Positions 1 through 10,000 of a stretch of DNA of 64,000 bases are shown one piece after another. The position numbers and the translations under genes are program-made. Every line of letters starts with the position of its first letter. Position 1 is the first letter of the stretch. The notes under the pieces are model-generated. The model searched no databases and was not told the origin of the DNA. It worked only from the letters and a program-made list of their open reading frames with translations. Origin of the DNA: a bacterium (GTDB lineage Bacteria; Elusimicrobiota; Elusimicrobia; UBA1565; UBA9628); NCBI GenBank assembly GCA_021822495.1, contig JAKAQO010000003.1, positions 147,227 through 211,226 of the forward strand, read 5' to 3'.

Positions 1-1132
1 GGACCGTCCCAGCCACCATCAACACCCCATAGGTTAACGTGCTGTTTCCACCGCCGTTGGGACCGGTGAAATCTCCGCCCACATAAAGAAGACCTTGAAC
101 CACGGGACTGATGGGATAGGTAATGGACGGAGACGACAAATAACTGCTACTGAGACCCGGGCAAGAGCTGGGATAATGAGACTGCGCATACGTATCATTA
201 TAAGTCGTCAAATAGAAATTCCAATCATTGCAGTATTGCGCCCAGGCGTTTTGCGGCATTGCCGCGGAAATAGACTCTCCACTTAAAGCGCCGTTGGGGG
301 TCGACATATCTCCCAAGACAACGACGTTCCCCAAAATTGGCCCGTCAAAGGAAGTCCAATTGCCAGTCACGTAATAGGTGTTGCCGCTTAAGTCGCTACA
401 ACTTCCGGAACGATTTCCATTGGTGTAATAATTGCCTCCGCAAGGGCTCACTCCTTCGGACTGAGCAAGATTCTCGTAATAATTAAAATTAAGAGAAGGC
501 ATGGGCGGCAAGTTTGGATCATAGGCATGCCACCACCAGCAATTGGGAGAATCGCAGTTCGGCGGAGTGTTGGTAGTGTCAAAAGGCGCTATTTCCCCGC
601 TACTCCAGAGGGATGGATGAAGCTGGGAGGAATTGGCCGTCATCGAGCTTTGACTGATAATCGCGCCCCATTCCACATGCATATTCGTCCCGCTCGCGTT
701 TACTCCGCTTCCCCCAACAATCGCATTCTTCCCTCCGGCTCCATTTTCATAACGTGACTGAATCTCGCGCGTTTCTTTCTTTAGATTATCGCGCCCAATT
801 CCGGTAATGATGATATCCGCCGAGGAATCGCTCGCAATCTGAATGGCATAGGTTCCCCCCGCAAGATCGGAATATTCCTGATCGAAATTATAGCCTGTAA
901 TCGGGATATTGGCGGTCGGAGAACTGAGCTGGCTAATTTCCCAATAGCCTCTTTCCGTCGCGGCTTCGGCCAGTTGAAAAGCGACGGTCGTTTTTTGCTC
1001 TTTAACGGTCCATTTAGACTCATAAAAAATATAAGAAATCATAGCGGCTCCCAAAATCATGAGTCCAATCAAAAGCGCCATCGCCCCAATGGAAATCTGT
1101 CCGCGAGACCGCACCTTGAAAATTTTTCTCAT
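1..1132 (-). CDS. PilX-like type IV pilus assembly/minor pilin protein (3' end outside window)
   Basis: The minus-strand frame is open from ATG at 1132 to the window edge (377 codons, no stop); it is absent from the ORF track because it is incomplete. The N-terminus is basic (MRKIFKVRSRGQ) and is followed by one hydrophobic helix (ISIGAMALLIGLMILGAAM). After that comes an extracytoplasmic Ser/Asn/Tyr/Gly-rich region with paired Cys. This fits a PilX/PilX_N-type pilus accessory protein, though a clear prepilin GFTLxE cleavage site is missing. Its start overlaps the stop of the upstream prepilin gene by one base (TGATG), so it is the third gene of a pilus operon. The family is inferred from layout and context. 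Confidence 0.6.
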   Translation of the reverse strand, partial: MRKIFKVRSRGQISIGAMALLIGLMILGAAMISYIFYESKWTVKEQKTTVAFQLAEAATERGYWEISQLSSPTANIPITGYNFDQEYSDLAGGTYAIQIASDSSADIIITGIGRDNLKKETREIQSRYENGAGGKNAIVGGSGVNASGTNMHVEWGAIISQSSMTANSSQLHPSLWSSGEIAPFDTTNTPPNCDSPNCWWWHAYDPNLPPMPSLNFNYYENLAQSEGVSPCGGNYYTNGNRSGSCSDLSGNTYYVTGNWTSFDGPILGNVVVLGDMSTPNGALSGESISAAMPQNAWAQYCNDWNFYLTTYNDTYAQSHYPSSCPGLSSSYLSSPSITYPISPVVQGLLYVGGDFTGPNGGGNSTLTYGVLMVAGTV

Positions 1133-1626
1133 CAATTCATCACCCTCACTTCCTCGATGGAAAGCTCCAGGGCCTTGCTACGGCCCAAATAAGTGCTTTT
1201 TTGAGTCGTCATGGCGACTGATAAAATACCGGGATCCGAACTGTCGGGAAAAGTAAACGAGACAAATTCTAAATTCTTAGTCATCATGGAAACCGTCGTG
1301 TTAAATTTCTCATAGAGATAGTTTCCCTCCTGATAAAAAGAAACGAAATTTCCCTTAACATCGGTAAAACTGATTTCCGAATAAGGCGGTTGATTGGGAT
1401 AATTAGAAAGAACAATCGTCGAACTCTGCGCCTGGCGAATGGCGCGGTTCATCAAATCCATGGAAACCCGTGCGTCCCGCTGAATCAAGGTCCGGGCCTG
1501 GGTCAAACGCCAAAAACTGGTCATATTCGTCAACAAAGGAGATACTAAAGCGGTCACGACCGACATAATCGCGACCACAATCATGATTTCGATAAGCGTA
1601 TATCCCTTCACGCTCAAATGTTTCAT
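1132..1626 (-). CDS. Type IV/type II prepilin-like protein (GspJ/PilW class)
   Basis: This 164-aa protein has a textbook class III prepilin leader: a short basic N-terminus, then KG^YTLIEIMIVVAIMSVV. Prepilin peptidase would cut after Gly and the Glu at mature position 5 is present. The rest is a small periplasmic domain with no cysteines. It should be a minor pilin or pseudopilin inserted in the inner membrane and assembled into a pilus or secretion pseudopilus. Its ATG overlaps the stop of the large upstream gene (ATGA, 1623-1626), and its stop overlaps the next start, so the three genes are translationally coupled. Subfamily assignment (GspJ versus PilW) is uncertain. Confidence 0.75.
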   Translation of the reverse strand: MKHLSVKGYTLIEIMIVVAIMSVVTALVSPLLTNMTSFWRLTQARTLIQRDARVSMDLMNRAIRQAQSSTIVLSNYPNQPPYSEISFTDVKGNFVSFYQEGNYLYEKFNTTVSMMTKNLEFVSFTFPDSSDPGILSVAMTTQKSTYLGRSKALELSIEEVRVMN

Positions 1627-4301
1627 AATCCCGAGAAATTAACCGTCTGGCTTTGACCGGCATTCACCGAACCGCTTTGAGATTGAGAAACAACGCTGAC
1701 AGCCCCGCTTCCTTCATTGACTGAGGGATAAATCGCCAAAAGATTATAAGTATAAGAAGTCGAGGAATTACTCCCGCGCACGAGCAAAGAATAACTGCCG
1801 TCCGGTTGACTCATGGTCGTGTAATAAATTTGCCCCGCGCCGGAACCCGTAATATTCGGAGGCGGATAGGAAAGAGTTCCAGTTGAAGCCATGATAATGA
1901 CTCCCGTTGTAATCGGGTTCCCGCCCGCGGAAACCGTGCCCGTAAAAGTTCCCATGATTCCCGAAATAGTGAAACTCGCGGAAAAAACCGCTAAATTGCC
2001 GCTCGTCACACTGACTGAAGCCTGGGCCGGACTTGAGGTTTGTCCGGTGGAAAGCTGTGGCGTCACCGTATAGGTTCCCGTGGTTAAATTCGCGATATAG
2101 AAATGTCCGGTGTCATCGGTGGTCCCGGCCTGGGAAGTCTCCGTGTTGGACGCGACAAAGACAATGCCTGGCAAGGCCGAAAGCCCACTAGTCGCATATC
2201 CCGTGACTTCCCCTCCCTGAGATAACGCAAAATTTTGATTCGTCACTTCTCCAGTATAAACATTATCGGAGGCCTGCTGGCTGACATAAAGAGGATTTTG
2301 CTGGTTAGGATTGGCGGTCACCGTAATGGCTGTCCCTAAGGCCGCCGTTCCTGTCGAGGAGGCAAGAAAATAAAAACCTGATGAGTTGGTCAGGACGCTC
2401 CCCGAGCCTCCTAAAATCGTAATCCCGCTTAAAGGAGTCCCTTGAATATTGGTCACCGTCCCCGCGATGTATCCCCCAACGCTGGTTGAGGAAAGCGGCA
2501 AAAAACCAACCGGAACAAAAGAAGAAACGGGCACAGTCAAGAAATTAAGAATCGGAATGGTTTGGCCGGTAGCAGTAATCGTAACGCTTGAAACCGTCTG
2601 TTCATAAGCTCCGCTAGCCACTGTCACTGTCCAGGTTCCAGTGGCAATATTGGTCAGATTAAAATTCGCATAAGGGCAATAACCCGCAGGCGGCGTTGAG
2701 TCAAAAGGATTGGCCAAAAGAGATTCCGCAATCACCGCCGGAGCGGAAAGACCATCATCGGAAGAAGCGTATCCACCAATGGCGGGGTCTCCGGCAATCG
2801 AAGTTTGAGTCGAAGACAAACTGTCATAAGCGGGATTGATAAAATAACCGCCTATGACTCCGCTGGTATCATAGCCGAAATTGTCGGCGTTATCTTGGGT
2901 GTCATACGCCCGCCCCAGCCCCGGAATAACCGCGCAAGGGCTCGACATCCGTACAATCTGGTTTCCACTTTGAACACCACCACCTCCGGAATTGTTCTTT
3001 TGCGGAATTGGCGTCCCTAAATAGTATTGGGGCTTATTGCCGTTTCCGGCATTCGACCAACCCACCTCGTCAATCATACCGCTTCCAATAATTCCCGGCC
3101 CTTGAATTTGGACGGCCCCCGAGTGATTAGTCTGGATGATTTCGGTCGAAGGCAACGAGTTCCACGAATAAGCCGGATAATAGTTGTTTTTAAAATAAGC
3201 ATCTGGAGAAACATTGTTTCCATCAACCTCAAAGGATTCGGTGGTATTGGCGATCAAATAATAGCCTCCAGCAAACACGGAAGATGAAATATAACAGAGC
3301 GGAATCGGAGTTAGATCGCTGGAACTGCAACTCAAGCCGTTTCCGCAATAATAGTTAATCTGAATCAACGGCGTGACGGAATTGGAACACCCCGGGCCCG
3401 AGATATCGCTGGCTACTGAAACAGGCGCGGTTGTGGGATTGAAAAGCTCAACGTATTGAATATCCTGGCTGCTGCCGTCAGAAACCACGGTCTTGGTATC
3501 GGCAACAATCTGACTAATGAGAACATGGCTTGAGAAATAGACGCTATTAGCAATGACCGAACCCGAAGCCATTTGAACCAGATAAAAATTCTGGTTCACA
3601 GAACCGCCCGAAGGCGCTGACAAAAGCGGAGAAGACGCGGAGAAAAAACCGATAGAGGAAGCGACCACGGTGTAGGACCCCGCAGCCACGCTCAGGCTAA
3701 ACGCCCCGTTGGTTTGCGATTCGGTATTCCACTGAGGGCTTCCCAAGACGCTGACAATCGCCCCTGACAATGGAGCGTTTCCAGCGGAAGCGTCGTAAAC
3801 AAAACCGGAAATTTGAGAATTCAAAGTCGCGATATTGGGATTCTCAAGTAAATTTTGCATCTGGACATCGTGCCAAGCCGTTCCGTCATTCCACCAAACG
3901 TAAACGGTAATCATTTTAAGTCCGGGATCATTGGAAGTGTAAGGCAAGGGCTGAATCTGCCCGCTGACGGGCGCCGCATACTGAATATAAACGGCGCGGG
4001 TGAGCGAATTTCCCCAATAACTGAAACTCTGAGGCGGATAAGAGGCGTTATCGTAGGTGAGATTCGGGCTAAAATTACTATTGACGGAAGTGGAGGTCGT
4101 CACCAAAAGAGTGTAGTAAGAAAAATTTTTAAGATATTCCACCTCTTCTTGCGCCAAATTAGTCGCAATGGTCCTCATTCTTGAAGATTGCAACGCTCGG
4201 TTAATTCCCTGAAAAGCGCTGACAAAAGCCATGGCCCCCACCGCGATTAGAGCGACGGTCACCATCACTTCAATAATCGAGATTCCTGGGGATTGTCTCA
4301 T
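1623..4301 (-). CDS. Large PilV-like prepilin with lamin-tail and carboxypeptidase-regulatory-like domains
   Basis: This 892-aa protein starts with a prepilin leader (SPG^ISIIEVMVTVALIAVGAMAF, Glu5 present), typical of PilV-like minor pilins, but it is many times longer than usual. Around residues 160-225 there is a CarboxypepD_reg/CNA-B-like beta domain (SGFVYDASAGNAPLSGAIV). Residues about 257-460 resemble a lamin tail domain (LISQIV...YVELFNPT). Further regulatory-like repeats follow at about 605-650, 695-750 and 780-890. It is probably a surface-exposed pilus-tip or adhesive subunit; that role is inferred. It is the first gene of the operon, with a consensus promoter at 4325-4353 and the tRNA-Glu island boundary just upstream. 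Confidence 0.7.
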   Translation of the reverse strand: MRQSPGISIIEVMVTVALIAVGAMAFVSAFQGINRALQSSRMRTIATNLAQEEVEYLKNFSYYTLLVTTSTSVNSNFSPNLTYDNASYPPQSFSYWGNSLTRAVYIQYAAPVSGQIQPLPYTSNDPGLKMITVYVWWNDGTAWHDVQMQNLLENPNIATLNSQISGFVYDASAGNAPLSGAIVSVLGSPQWNTESQTNGAFSLSVAAGSYTVVASSIGFFSASSPLLSAPSGGSVNQNFYLVQMASGSVIANSVYFSSHVLISQIVADTKTVVSDGSSQDIQYVELFNPTTAPVSVASDISGPGCSNSVTPLIQINYYCGNGLSCSSSDLTPIPLCYISSSVFAGGYYLIANTTESFEVDGNNVSPDAYFKNNYYPAYSWNSLPSTEIIQTNHSGAVQIQGPGIIGSGMIDEVGWSNAGNGNKPQYYLGTPIPQKNNSGGGGVQSGNQIVRMSSPCAVIPGLGRAYDTQDNADNFGYDTSGVIGGYFINPAYDSLSSTQTSIAGDPAIGGYASSDDGLSAPAVIAESLLANPFDSTPPAGYCPYANFNLTNIATGTWTVTVASGAYEQTVSSVTITATGQTIPILNFLTVPVSSFVPVGFLPLSSTSVGGYIAGTVTNIQGTPLSGITILGGSGSVLTNSSGFYFLASSTGTAALGTAITVTANPNQQNPLYVSQQASDNVYTGEVTNQNFALSQGGEVTGYATSGLSALPGIVFVASNTETSQAGTTDDTGHFYIANLTTGTYTVTPQLSTGQTSSPAQASVSVTSGNLAVFSASFTISGIMGTFTGTVSAGGNPITTGVIIMASTGTLSYPPPNITGSGAGQIYYTTMSQPDGSYSLLVRGSNSSTSYTYNLLAIYPSVNEGSGAVSVVSQSQSGSVNAGQSQTVNFSGL

Positions 4302-4324
4302 GGAAAAACCTGGCTAATAAAGTA

Positions 4325-4353
4325 GTGTAGCGGAGAAGTCAGAGACTGTCAAT
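4325..4353 (-). promoter_or_regulatory. Sigma70-type promoter of the pilin operon
   Basis: Read on the minus strand: TTGACA (4353-4348), a 17-bp spacer, then TACACT (4330-4325), about 24 nt upstream of the ATG at 4301. It lies only 27 bp from the 45-bp att repeat, so the host promoter survived the integration of the island. Confidence 0.6.
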
Positions 4354-4379
4354 AGAAAGGAAGTTTTAGGAGAAGAAAC

Positions 4380-4424
4380 TGCCCCCGACGAGAATCGAAC
4401 TCGTGTTTCGGCCTTGAAAGGGCC
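4380..4424. other. Island attachment site, distal copy (orphan 3' half of tRNA-Glu)
   Basis: 45 bp identical to 17331-17375 (tgcccccgacgagaatcgaa...). On the minus strand it reads as the anticodon arm, variable region, T-arm and 3' acceptor strand of tRNA-Glu without the 5' half; identity stops abruptly at the anticodon stem. It marks the junction between host DNA (pilin operon side) and island. Confidence 0.85.
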
Positions 4425-4529
4425 TAAATATTTCATTATTTTTACGGTTCCAAAAACCATAAAAAACGTAGGTTTTATAAGGAAAATTAGACGCCTCAGC
4501 AAACCCTTCTCTAAAAAAATCATTGTATT

Positions 4530-4551
4530 AAAGTGTGCGCTTTTATGTGCG
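4530..4551 (+). repeat. Putative recombinase arm-type site, left copy
   Basis: AAAGTGTGCGCTT-tta-TGTGCG, matching AAAGTGTGCGCTT-gac-TGTGCG at 17199-17220 in the same orientation (13 + 6 identical bases around a 3-bp variable spacer). The copies lie 106 and 111 bp inside the two att cores, the geometry expected for integrase arm or Xis sites. The role is inferred. Confidence 0.5.
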
Positions 4552-4577
4552 CTTTGAAGGGAGGAGAGAAATCAACC

Positions 4578-6713
4578 ATGAACACACAAGAAATTTCTGA
4601 AACTTTAAAATCTGAACAGAAATGCGATGCGGTTAACACAGATGATATTTTAGCCGTCCTGGATGAATTTCTTGAGGAGAGTGGAAAATCTTCTCGCGGC
4701 CATTGTTCCAAAGAGGCGACTAAAACCGGCATCGAACACTTAAAAAAAGCTCTCAAGGAATCAGGCTTGCCTCTCAAACAATTCGTCGCGGAAGACGGCC
4801 TCATTCACTATACCCAAAAATTGCGATTAAGCGTCTCGGCAAAATATATTGAGCGGCTCAAAGACCCCTGGCGCAAAGCCTTCCGCTATTTTTGCAAGAG
4901 ACGGCTTTTAGCATTGGATTATAGCCGTTGCGCGGCTTTGTCTAAGGAAAAAGACCCCTATGACCTTGAGAAATGGGAGAGCGGCTATCCTGAAGCCTGG
5001 CTGGGGATTTATCCCGCCTCCATTGTGCCCATCCAGACCATGGCGGCCATCCAACTCAACGATTCCATACCGGAACAGATTAAAAAAGAATATCGCCTCA
5101 TTGTCGAGAATCACCCGGAATGCGAACGAGACGCCACGCGGGCGACCCACTGGGCCACCATCAGGCAACTGGCTTTAGAGCTCAAACTTAATTCTCTCAA
5201 GGACTTAGCATCCCTGGAAGGAGCCCAAAAACTCATGGATTATTTTCTCATGAAGGGCTTCACCAAAAATTCAACTTCTTTGCGGCGTATCATGGGAATG
5301 TATTTAAACTTAAAGAAACTCGGGATCACGGGAGACCCTTTTAAGATTCAAGAGCGCGTCAACGGCGTTCTTCGTCCCGTCATTGATTTGAACCGCTTGC
5401 CGAAAACTAACTCCACGAGGATGTTTTTCGGAATTAAAGGCCGCCTTCATGTGCGCGTCGGGGAGCAGATTCTTGAGTGCCGACTGACCATGGAAGATTT
5501 GAAAAAAATCGCCGCCTATGGAAACCCCGCGCTTGAACGCTGGAAAGACAAACCTCAAGAAGAGCTTCTCTCTGTTTTTCAAGAAGCCCAGGAAAACATC
5601 ATCGCCCGAACCGTCCTTTACTTTCAGCCCAGGCCCATTGAATTTTCAAGCATGAATTGGGGAAACTGGGGAAAAATAGAAGAGGCTCATGCCAGCGAAT
5701 TTCTTCTTCTCTACAACAACGCCCATGAACACCGGAGAAAAACGCGGCCTGATCGCCCTCTCCCATGCAGCTATTTTAAAGAATTGAGCAACCTATGGGA
5801 GTTGCGCCGCGCGGCGTTTGCCTTGAAAGGCGACCCAGATAAGGAAGAATCTTTGCGCCCCGGAATGCTTCGCTCGGGAATTGCGATGTGGATTGATCCC
5901 CAGACGGGAAAGCGACTCAACCCGACACGGATCAATCAATTTCTCAGAAAGGCCCTCTTGAGAATGGGAATTTCCCCCCTTCGCGCCGAACGAGCGACTC
6001 TCTACTGGTTAAGAAAGGCCGATCAGACTTTCGCCAGAACTCATGCAGGCGGAGTTGGAGATAAGTTTTTAGCCGCTCAGGCAGGTCACAGCGAAGAGGT
6101 GATGAAAAAACGCTATGACGGGCCGGAAATTCTCGCTCAAGCCCAACACATGCGGGATCACCTATGGAGCCCGCTTGGAGTGGTTTCCGCCCCGGAAGAA
6201 AAGCTGTCTGCCTCCTCTTCTTTTTCCGCGCCCATGATGGGTCACGTGACAGGACAAGACCTCATATTATGGAGCGGTGAGATGATCAAGGCCCTTAAAG
6301 AGCAAAATATTGGTATTGAAACGACTGTCGAGCCAAAACGACTCAATGAAATCACGGCCCAGGCCGCCTTCCACGCCGGACTTCTTTATTCTTATCAGGA
6401 AGCTGCAAAAATTTTGGATGTTGATGTCCGCACCCTGGAACGCTGGGAAAACTCGAAAATCATTGAGCCGATTCGCTTATCCGGGCATCGCTATATTTTG
6501 AAATCCCAGGTCAACGAGCTGGCTCAATCTCTCAGTCCTGAAGAAGCCGGACGCTTGATTGAACTGAGCGGAAGACAGGTGAGAAACCTCATTCAGGAAG
6601 GGAAATTCCCGGAGGCCTTTGCGCGCGGCAAAAAATGGTTTATTCCCCTGGCGGCCTTAAGAGCTTATCGAGGCTCTCAATCTAAAGATTCCGGCCAAGC
6701 TTCCGCCGCCTGA
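4578..6713 (+). CDS. Tyrosine-recombinase-like protein fused to two C-terminal MerR/excisionase-type HTH domains
   Basis: The ATG at 4578, preceded by GGGAGGAGAGAAATC, is preferred to the GTG at 4533 in the track, giving 711 aa. Residues about 20-230 look like SAM-like/core-binding helices. Residues about 290-520 carry a divergent catalytic domain: PRPIEF (box I Arg, ~352), LYWLRKADQTFA (box II Arg; the usual His is Tyr, ~477) and AGHSEEVMKKRY (His ~505, nucleophile Tyr ~513). Residues about 600-645 (YSYQEAAKILDVDVRTLERW) and 652-705 (AGRLIELSGRQVRNLIQEGKF) are two winged-helix HTH_17-like DNA-binding modules. It sits at the left island end, facing inward. Integration or excision is the likely role; the fusion of Int and Xis-like parts is unusual. 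Confidence 0.65.
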   Translation: MNTQEISETLKSEQKCDAVNTDDILAVLDEFLEESGKSSRGHCSKEATKTGIEHLKKALKESGLPLKQFVAEDGLIHYTQKLRLSVSAKYIERLKDPWRKAFRYFCKRRLLALDYSRCAALSKEKDPYDLEKWESGYPEAWLGIYPASIVPIQTMAAIQLNDSIPEQIKKEYRLIVENHPECERDATRATHWATIRQLALELKLNSLKDLASLEGAQKLMDYFLMKGFTKNSTSLRRIMGMYLNLKKLGITGDPFKIQERVNGVLRPVIDLNRLPKTNSTRMFFGIKGRLHVRVGEQILECRLTMEDLKKIAAYGNPALERWKDKPQEELLSVFQEAQENIIARTVLYFQPRPIEFSSMNWGNWGKIEEAHASEFLLLYNNAHEHRRKTRPDRPLPCSYFKELSNLWELRRAAFALKGDPDKEESLRPGMLRSGIAMWIDPQTGKRLNPTRINQFLRKALLRMGISPLRAERATLYWLRKADQTFARTHAGGVGDKFLAAQAGHSEEVMKKRYDGPEILAQAQHMRDHLWSPLGVVSAPEEKLSASSSFSAPMMGHVTGQDLILWSGEMIKALKEQNIGIETTVEPKRLNEITAQAAFHAGLLYSYQEAAKILDVDVRTLERWENSKIIEPIRLSGHRYILKSQVNELAQSLSPEEAGRLIELSGRQVRNLIQEGKFPEAFARGKKWFIPLAALRAYRGSQSKDSGQASAA

Positions 6714-7085
6714 AAACATTCCGCTCGTTTCCGAAAATGTCCCCTCAAAATTTCCCCGGATGTCGCACTTTCCCATCAATGAAAAATTATCATTATATTT
6801 CAATGATTTTTTCAATCTGTATAATGAGCAGCTATGGCAAAGGCTTTTCGTTAGACAGCAACATCAAACAACATCCACCAACGAGAAGGACTCTCAAGCA
6901 ACATGGACATTTCCGCAAATGTCGCCCCCAAATTTCCGAGGAAAAGAATGGATTTTTATTTCGTTTTTGGCATTTATGTCCCACATGGAGACCTTCAGGA
7001 ATCATTATGTCTTTTCCTTTTTTGATGCGCACTATTAAGTTAATTGATGTAATATTGCTAAAATTTTAACTTTAGGAATATAAAA
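6714..7085. repeat. Non-coding gap with a 33-bp imperfect direct repeat
   Basis: No convincing gene. Two 33-bp copies, 6728-6760 (tttccgaaaatgtcccctca...) and 6910-6942 (tttccgcaaatgtcgccccc...), match at about 28 of 33 positions, 182 bp apart. The segment turns AT-rich toward 7085. The short plus-strand ORFs listed in the track look accidental. Possible operator repeats for the large downstream gene or remnants of an earlier insertion. Confidence 0.4.
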
Positions 7086-10000
7086 ATGAATGAACGATTC
7101 ATTAAAAATGTAGTAGAAAAATTGCGTGACAAGCTTCTGGATCGTTCAAAAAGGAATCCGCTAATCTCGTTCCGTCATAGTGAACGTTCACGCAAACAGA
7201 TCAGGATTGTCAATCTGCTTATTGACCAAGCCTTTGCGGCTCTTGAGACATTAAAAAGTATAGCGATACAACCCCTTCCATCTTTCGAGTCTCCAGATGA
7301 GCAAATGCCAGAGTTCATTGAAGCTCTAAAAAGAGTAAAGCAAGAAGATAAAGATTATCTTAATGCCGTAAAGGCACTTGGAGAGAAACCTCCGACGAAA
7401 TCACTTCTGAAGTTAGAACGTAAATTGCGCGACCAACTGCGTTCCAGTTTGAGTATGGCGCCGATTAAAAATTCGCCAGAAGAATATGCGAAGATACTAG
7501 GCATTTCACCGAATTACGATCTATCAAAAGGACCCTATAAAGGCGTTAGAAAACAACTTCAAACAATTCTCTATTCAGATGATCTTGAACGAAAACTTTC
7601 TGGAATATATGAACAAGCACATCTTTCTGAATCAGAGACAGGCATCAATACTTTGCAATTTGCGTTCGGATTCCTCGAATGGTATGAAAACGAAAATTCA
7701 GAGGAACCAATTTACTCACCACTAACGCTTTATCCTGTACAAATCAATCGTGAAATTTCCAATGGCGAATATGTCTACACAGTTTCTTCTCGTGAAGAAG
7801 ATCTTTCAGACAATATCTGCCTTCTCGAACGATTGAAGGAAGATTTTGCCATTAATCCATTACGGCTTAAGAAGGAGGAGTCCCCTGAACACTATCTCGC
7901 GCGTTTTGAAATATTAATCAAGAAACACCGATCCTGGAAGGTCCATAAATTCATCACCCTAAGCTTCTTTTCCTTCGCAAAACTTGTAATGTATCATGAT
8001 CTTGAATCAGCCCTATCAACGAAACTACCTGATAATTCTGTCTTATCGAAACTAATTGAGGGAACAGAAAGCTTAAATAATACGTCTTTTGCCGAAGACT
8101 ATGAAGTTGATAAACCCGAAATAAACTCCCGATTGCAAGATGTAATTCTGGATGCTGATTCATCGCAACTAAGCGCAATTGTTGATGTCTTAGAGGGAGA
8201 AAACATCGTAATACAAGGACCTCCAGGGACAGGGAAATCACAAACAATAACGAACATCATTGCGGTAGCAATAGCCGCAGGAAAATCAGTCCTTTTTATC
8301 GCAGAGAAGAGAGCTGCGTTAGAAGTTGTCAAGAAGAGGCTTGATGATGTTGGTCTCGGCACCTTTTGCCTAGAATTACATTCCAATAAAACTCGAAAAA
8401 CCGATGTTTTAGCTTCACTTAAAGACTGGACAAATCAACAGCACTCTCATGGAAAAAAATTGATTCCTATCGAAGCTAGGCTTGCTGCTCACTTGAACCA
8501 AATAAAGAATACAATTGGAGATTACGTCAGTGTTCTTCACACTCCATTCGGGAAAACCGGAGAGACTCTCCATTCAATTCTTTGGATGGCATTACGATTA
8601 AGATATGAAGCCTCGGAACTACCGCCCCAATTAAGTGACGTGACTATAGGAAATGCTACTGAACTCACGAAATCCGATATCCAAAAAAACCAAGATGCAC
8701 TACGGGCACTGGAGATTCATCTCAAGGCAAATCTTTCAGATTATCCCTCGATAGAGGTTCATCCATGGTACGGTTTGGCTCAAGCAAATCACTCTCCAGA
8801 TGATTCTAAGCTTCTTCAAGTCTACATTGCCGATAGCATTAAAACCCTTAAAGACCTTTTCAAATCTGTTTCAGTAATTCGGCATTTTGGAAAATCATTG
8901 GAGTTGTTGTCCGTTAATGAGATTCAGAAGTTGGTAAATGCCATTTCAAATGGTTTTATTATTGAACAAAATGCGGCCTTTGACATTGCCCACGTTATTA
9001 ACGAGAATCTGGACTCCGTTAAAAAGGCTCTAGAAAATACTGAAGCTTTGTGGATTACAGAAAGAGAACTTGCCGGTTATATCGATTCAGATGCCGATAA
9101 TCGGGTTCAGGTAAAAGATATAACGGAATTAAGCAATTTAGTGCAACGGCTGGATATAACAATATTTTCACCCGCAGAAATACCCTCTTTAATTGGACCA
9201 GCTCAAGATATCCTGAACAACTGGACAGAACTTCAAGCAATCATAGCTCGCATTGCGAATATTCTTTCAATTGATTCCAGGGCGCTTACATTTCGGCATG
9301 TAAACTGGTTGCTTTTGGCAATCGGATTTGCCAAAGAGGCATCATCTCGGATTCTGGAGTATAGGCACCCTGCAATTCTTAATCCGGATAACTGTGTTCC
9401 GATTGCCATTGCTGTCCGCCCAATCAAGCGACTGCGTGATGAACGCGAGTTCCTGGGAAACGTGTTTAAAAAAACGATTTCAATCTCACGCAAGGATATT
9501 TCGGCCGCTGCTACTTGCCTTGGGAACTTTACACTATTGAGCTTTTTCCAACGGCGCTATTGGGCGGCACGTCGCTTGTACTATTCAATTGCTATTTCTT
9601 CCAAACACGTAAGCAACCGCCACATGAGCCAAATGCTGGAACGATTGATTTCATTCCAGGATGATTTGGAGCAATTCGAATTGGACCAAAAACTAAAAAA
9701 TATTTTGGGTGATTTATGGAATGGGATTGATTCCGATATTGAAGGTATTAGTGAGATGGCATCCTGGAGCAAAAAGGTTGCTGAGGAATTTCCAACTTAC
9801 GATGATTTCTCAAAGAAGATTAGAAAATGGCTTTTTGAAGCACAACCAGGAGAGATAGCACTCCTTAAAGAATTCGCGAATCATCCACTTCGTGAATTAT
9901 TCTTAGATATTATTTCACCAAGAAGAGTTTCTCCTCGCAAGCAGTTTATTGATGAGTTGAATGAGCGGAGCGAGAGAGTGATTGGTCTTACACGAGTTAA

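Noticed and set aside
6737-7069. Plus-strand ORFs of 110 and 92 aa in the gap before the helicase gene
   Set aside because: They overlap in different frames, cover the 33-bp repeats and show no recognisable domain.
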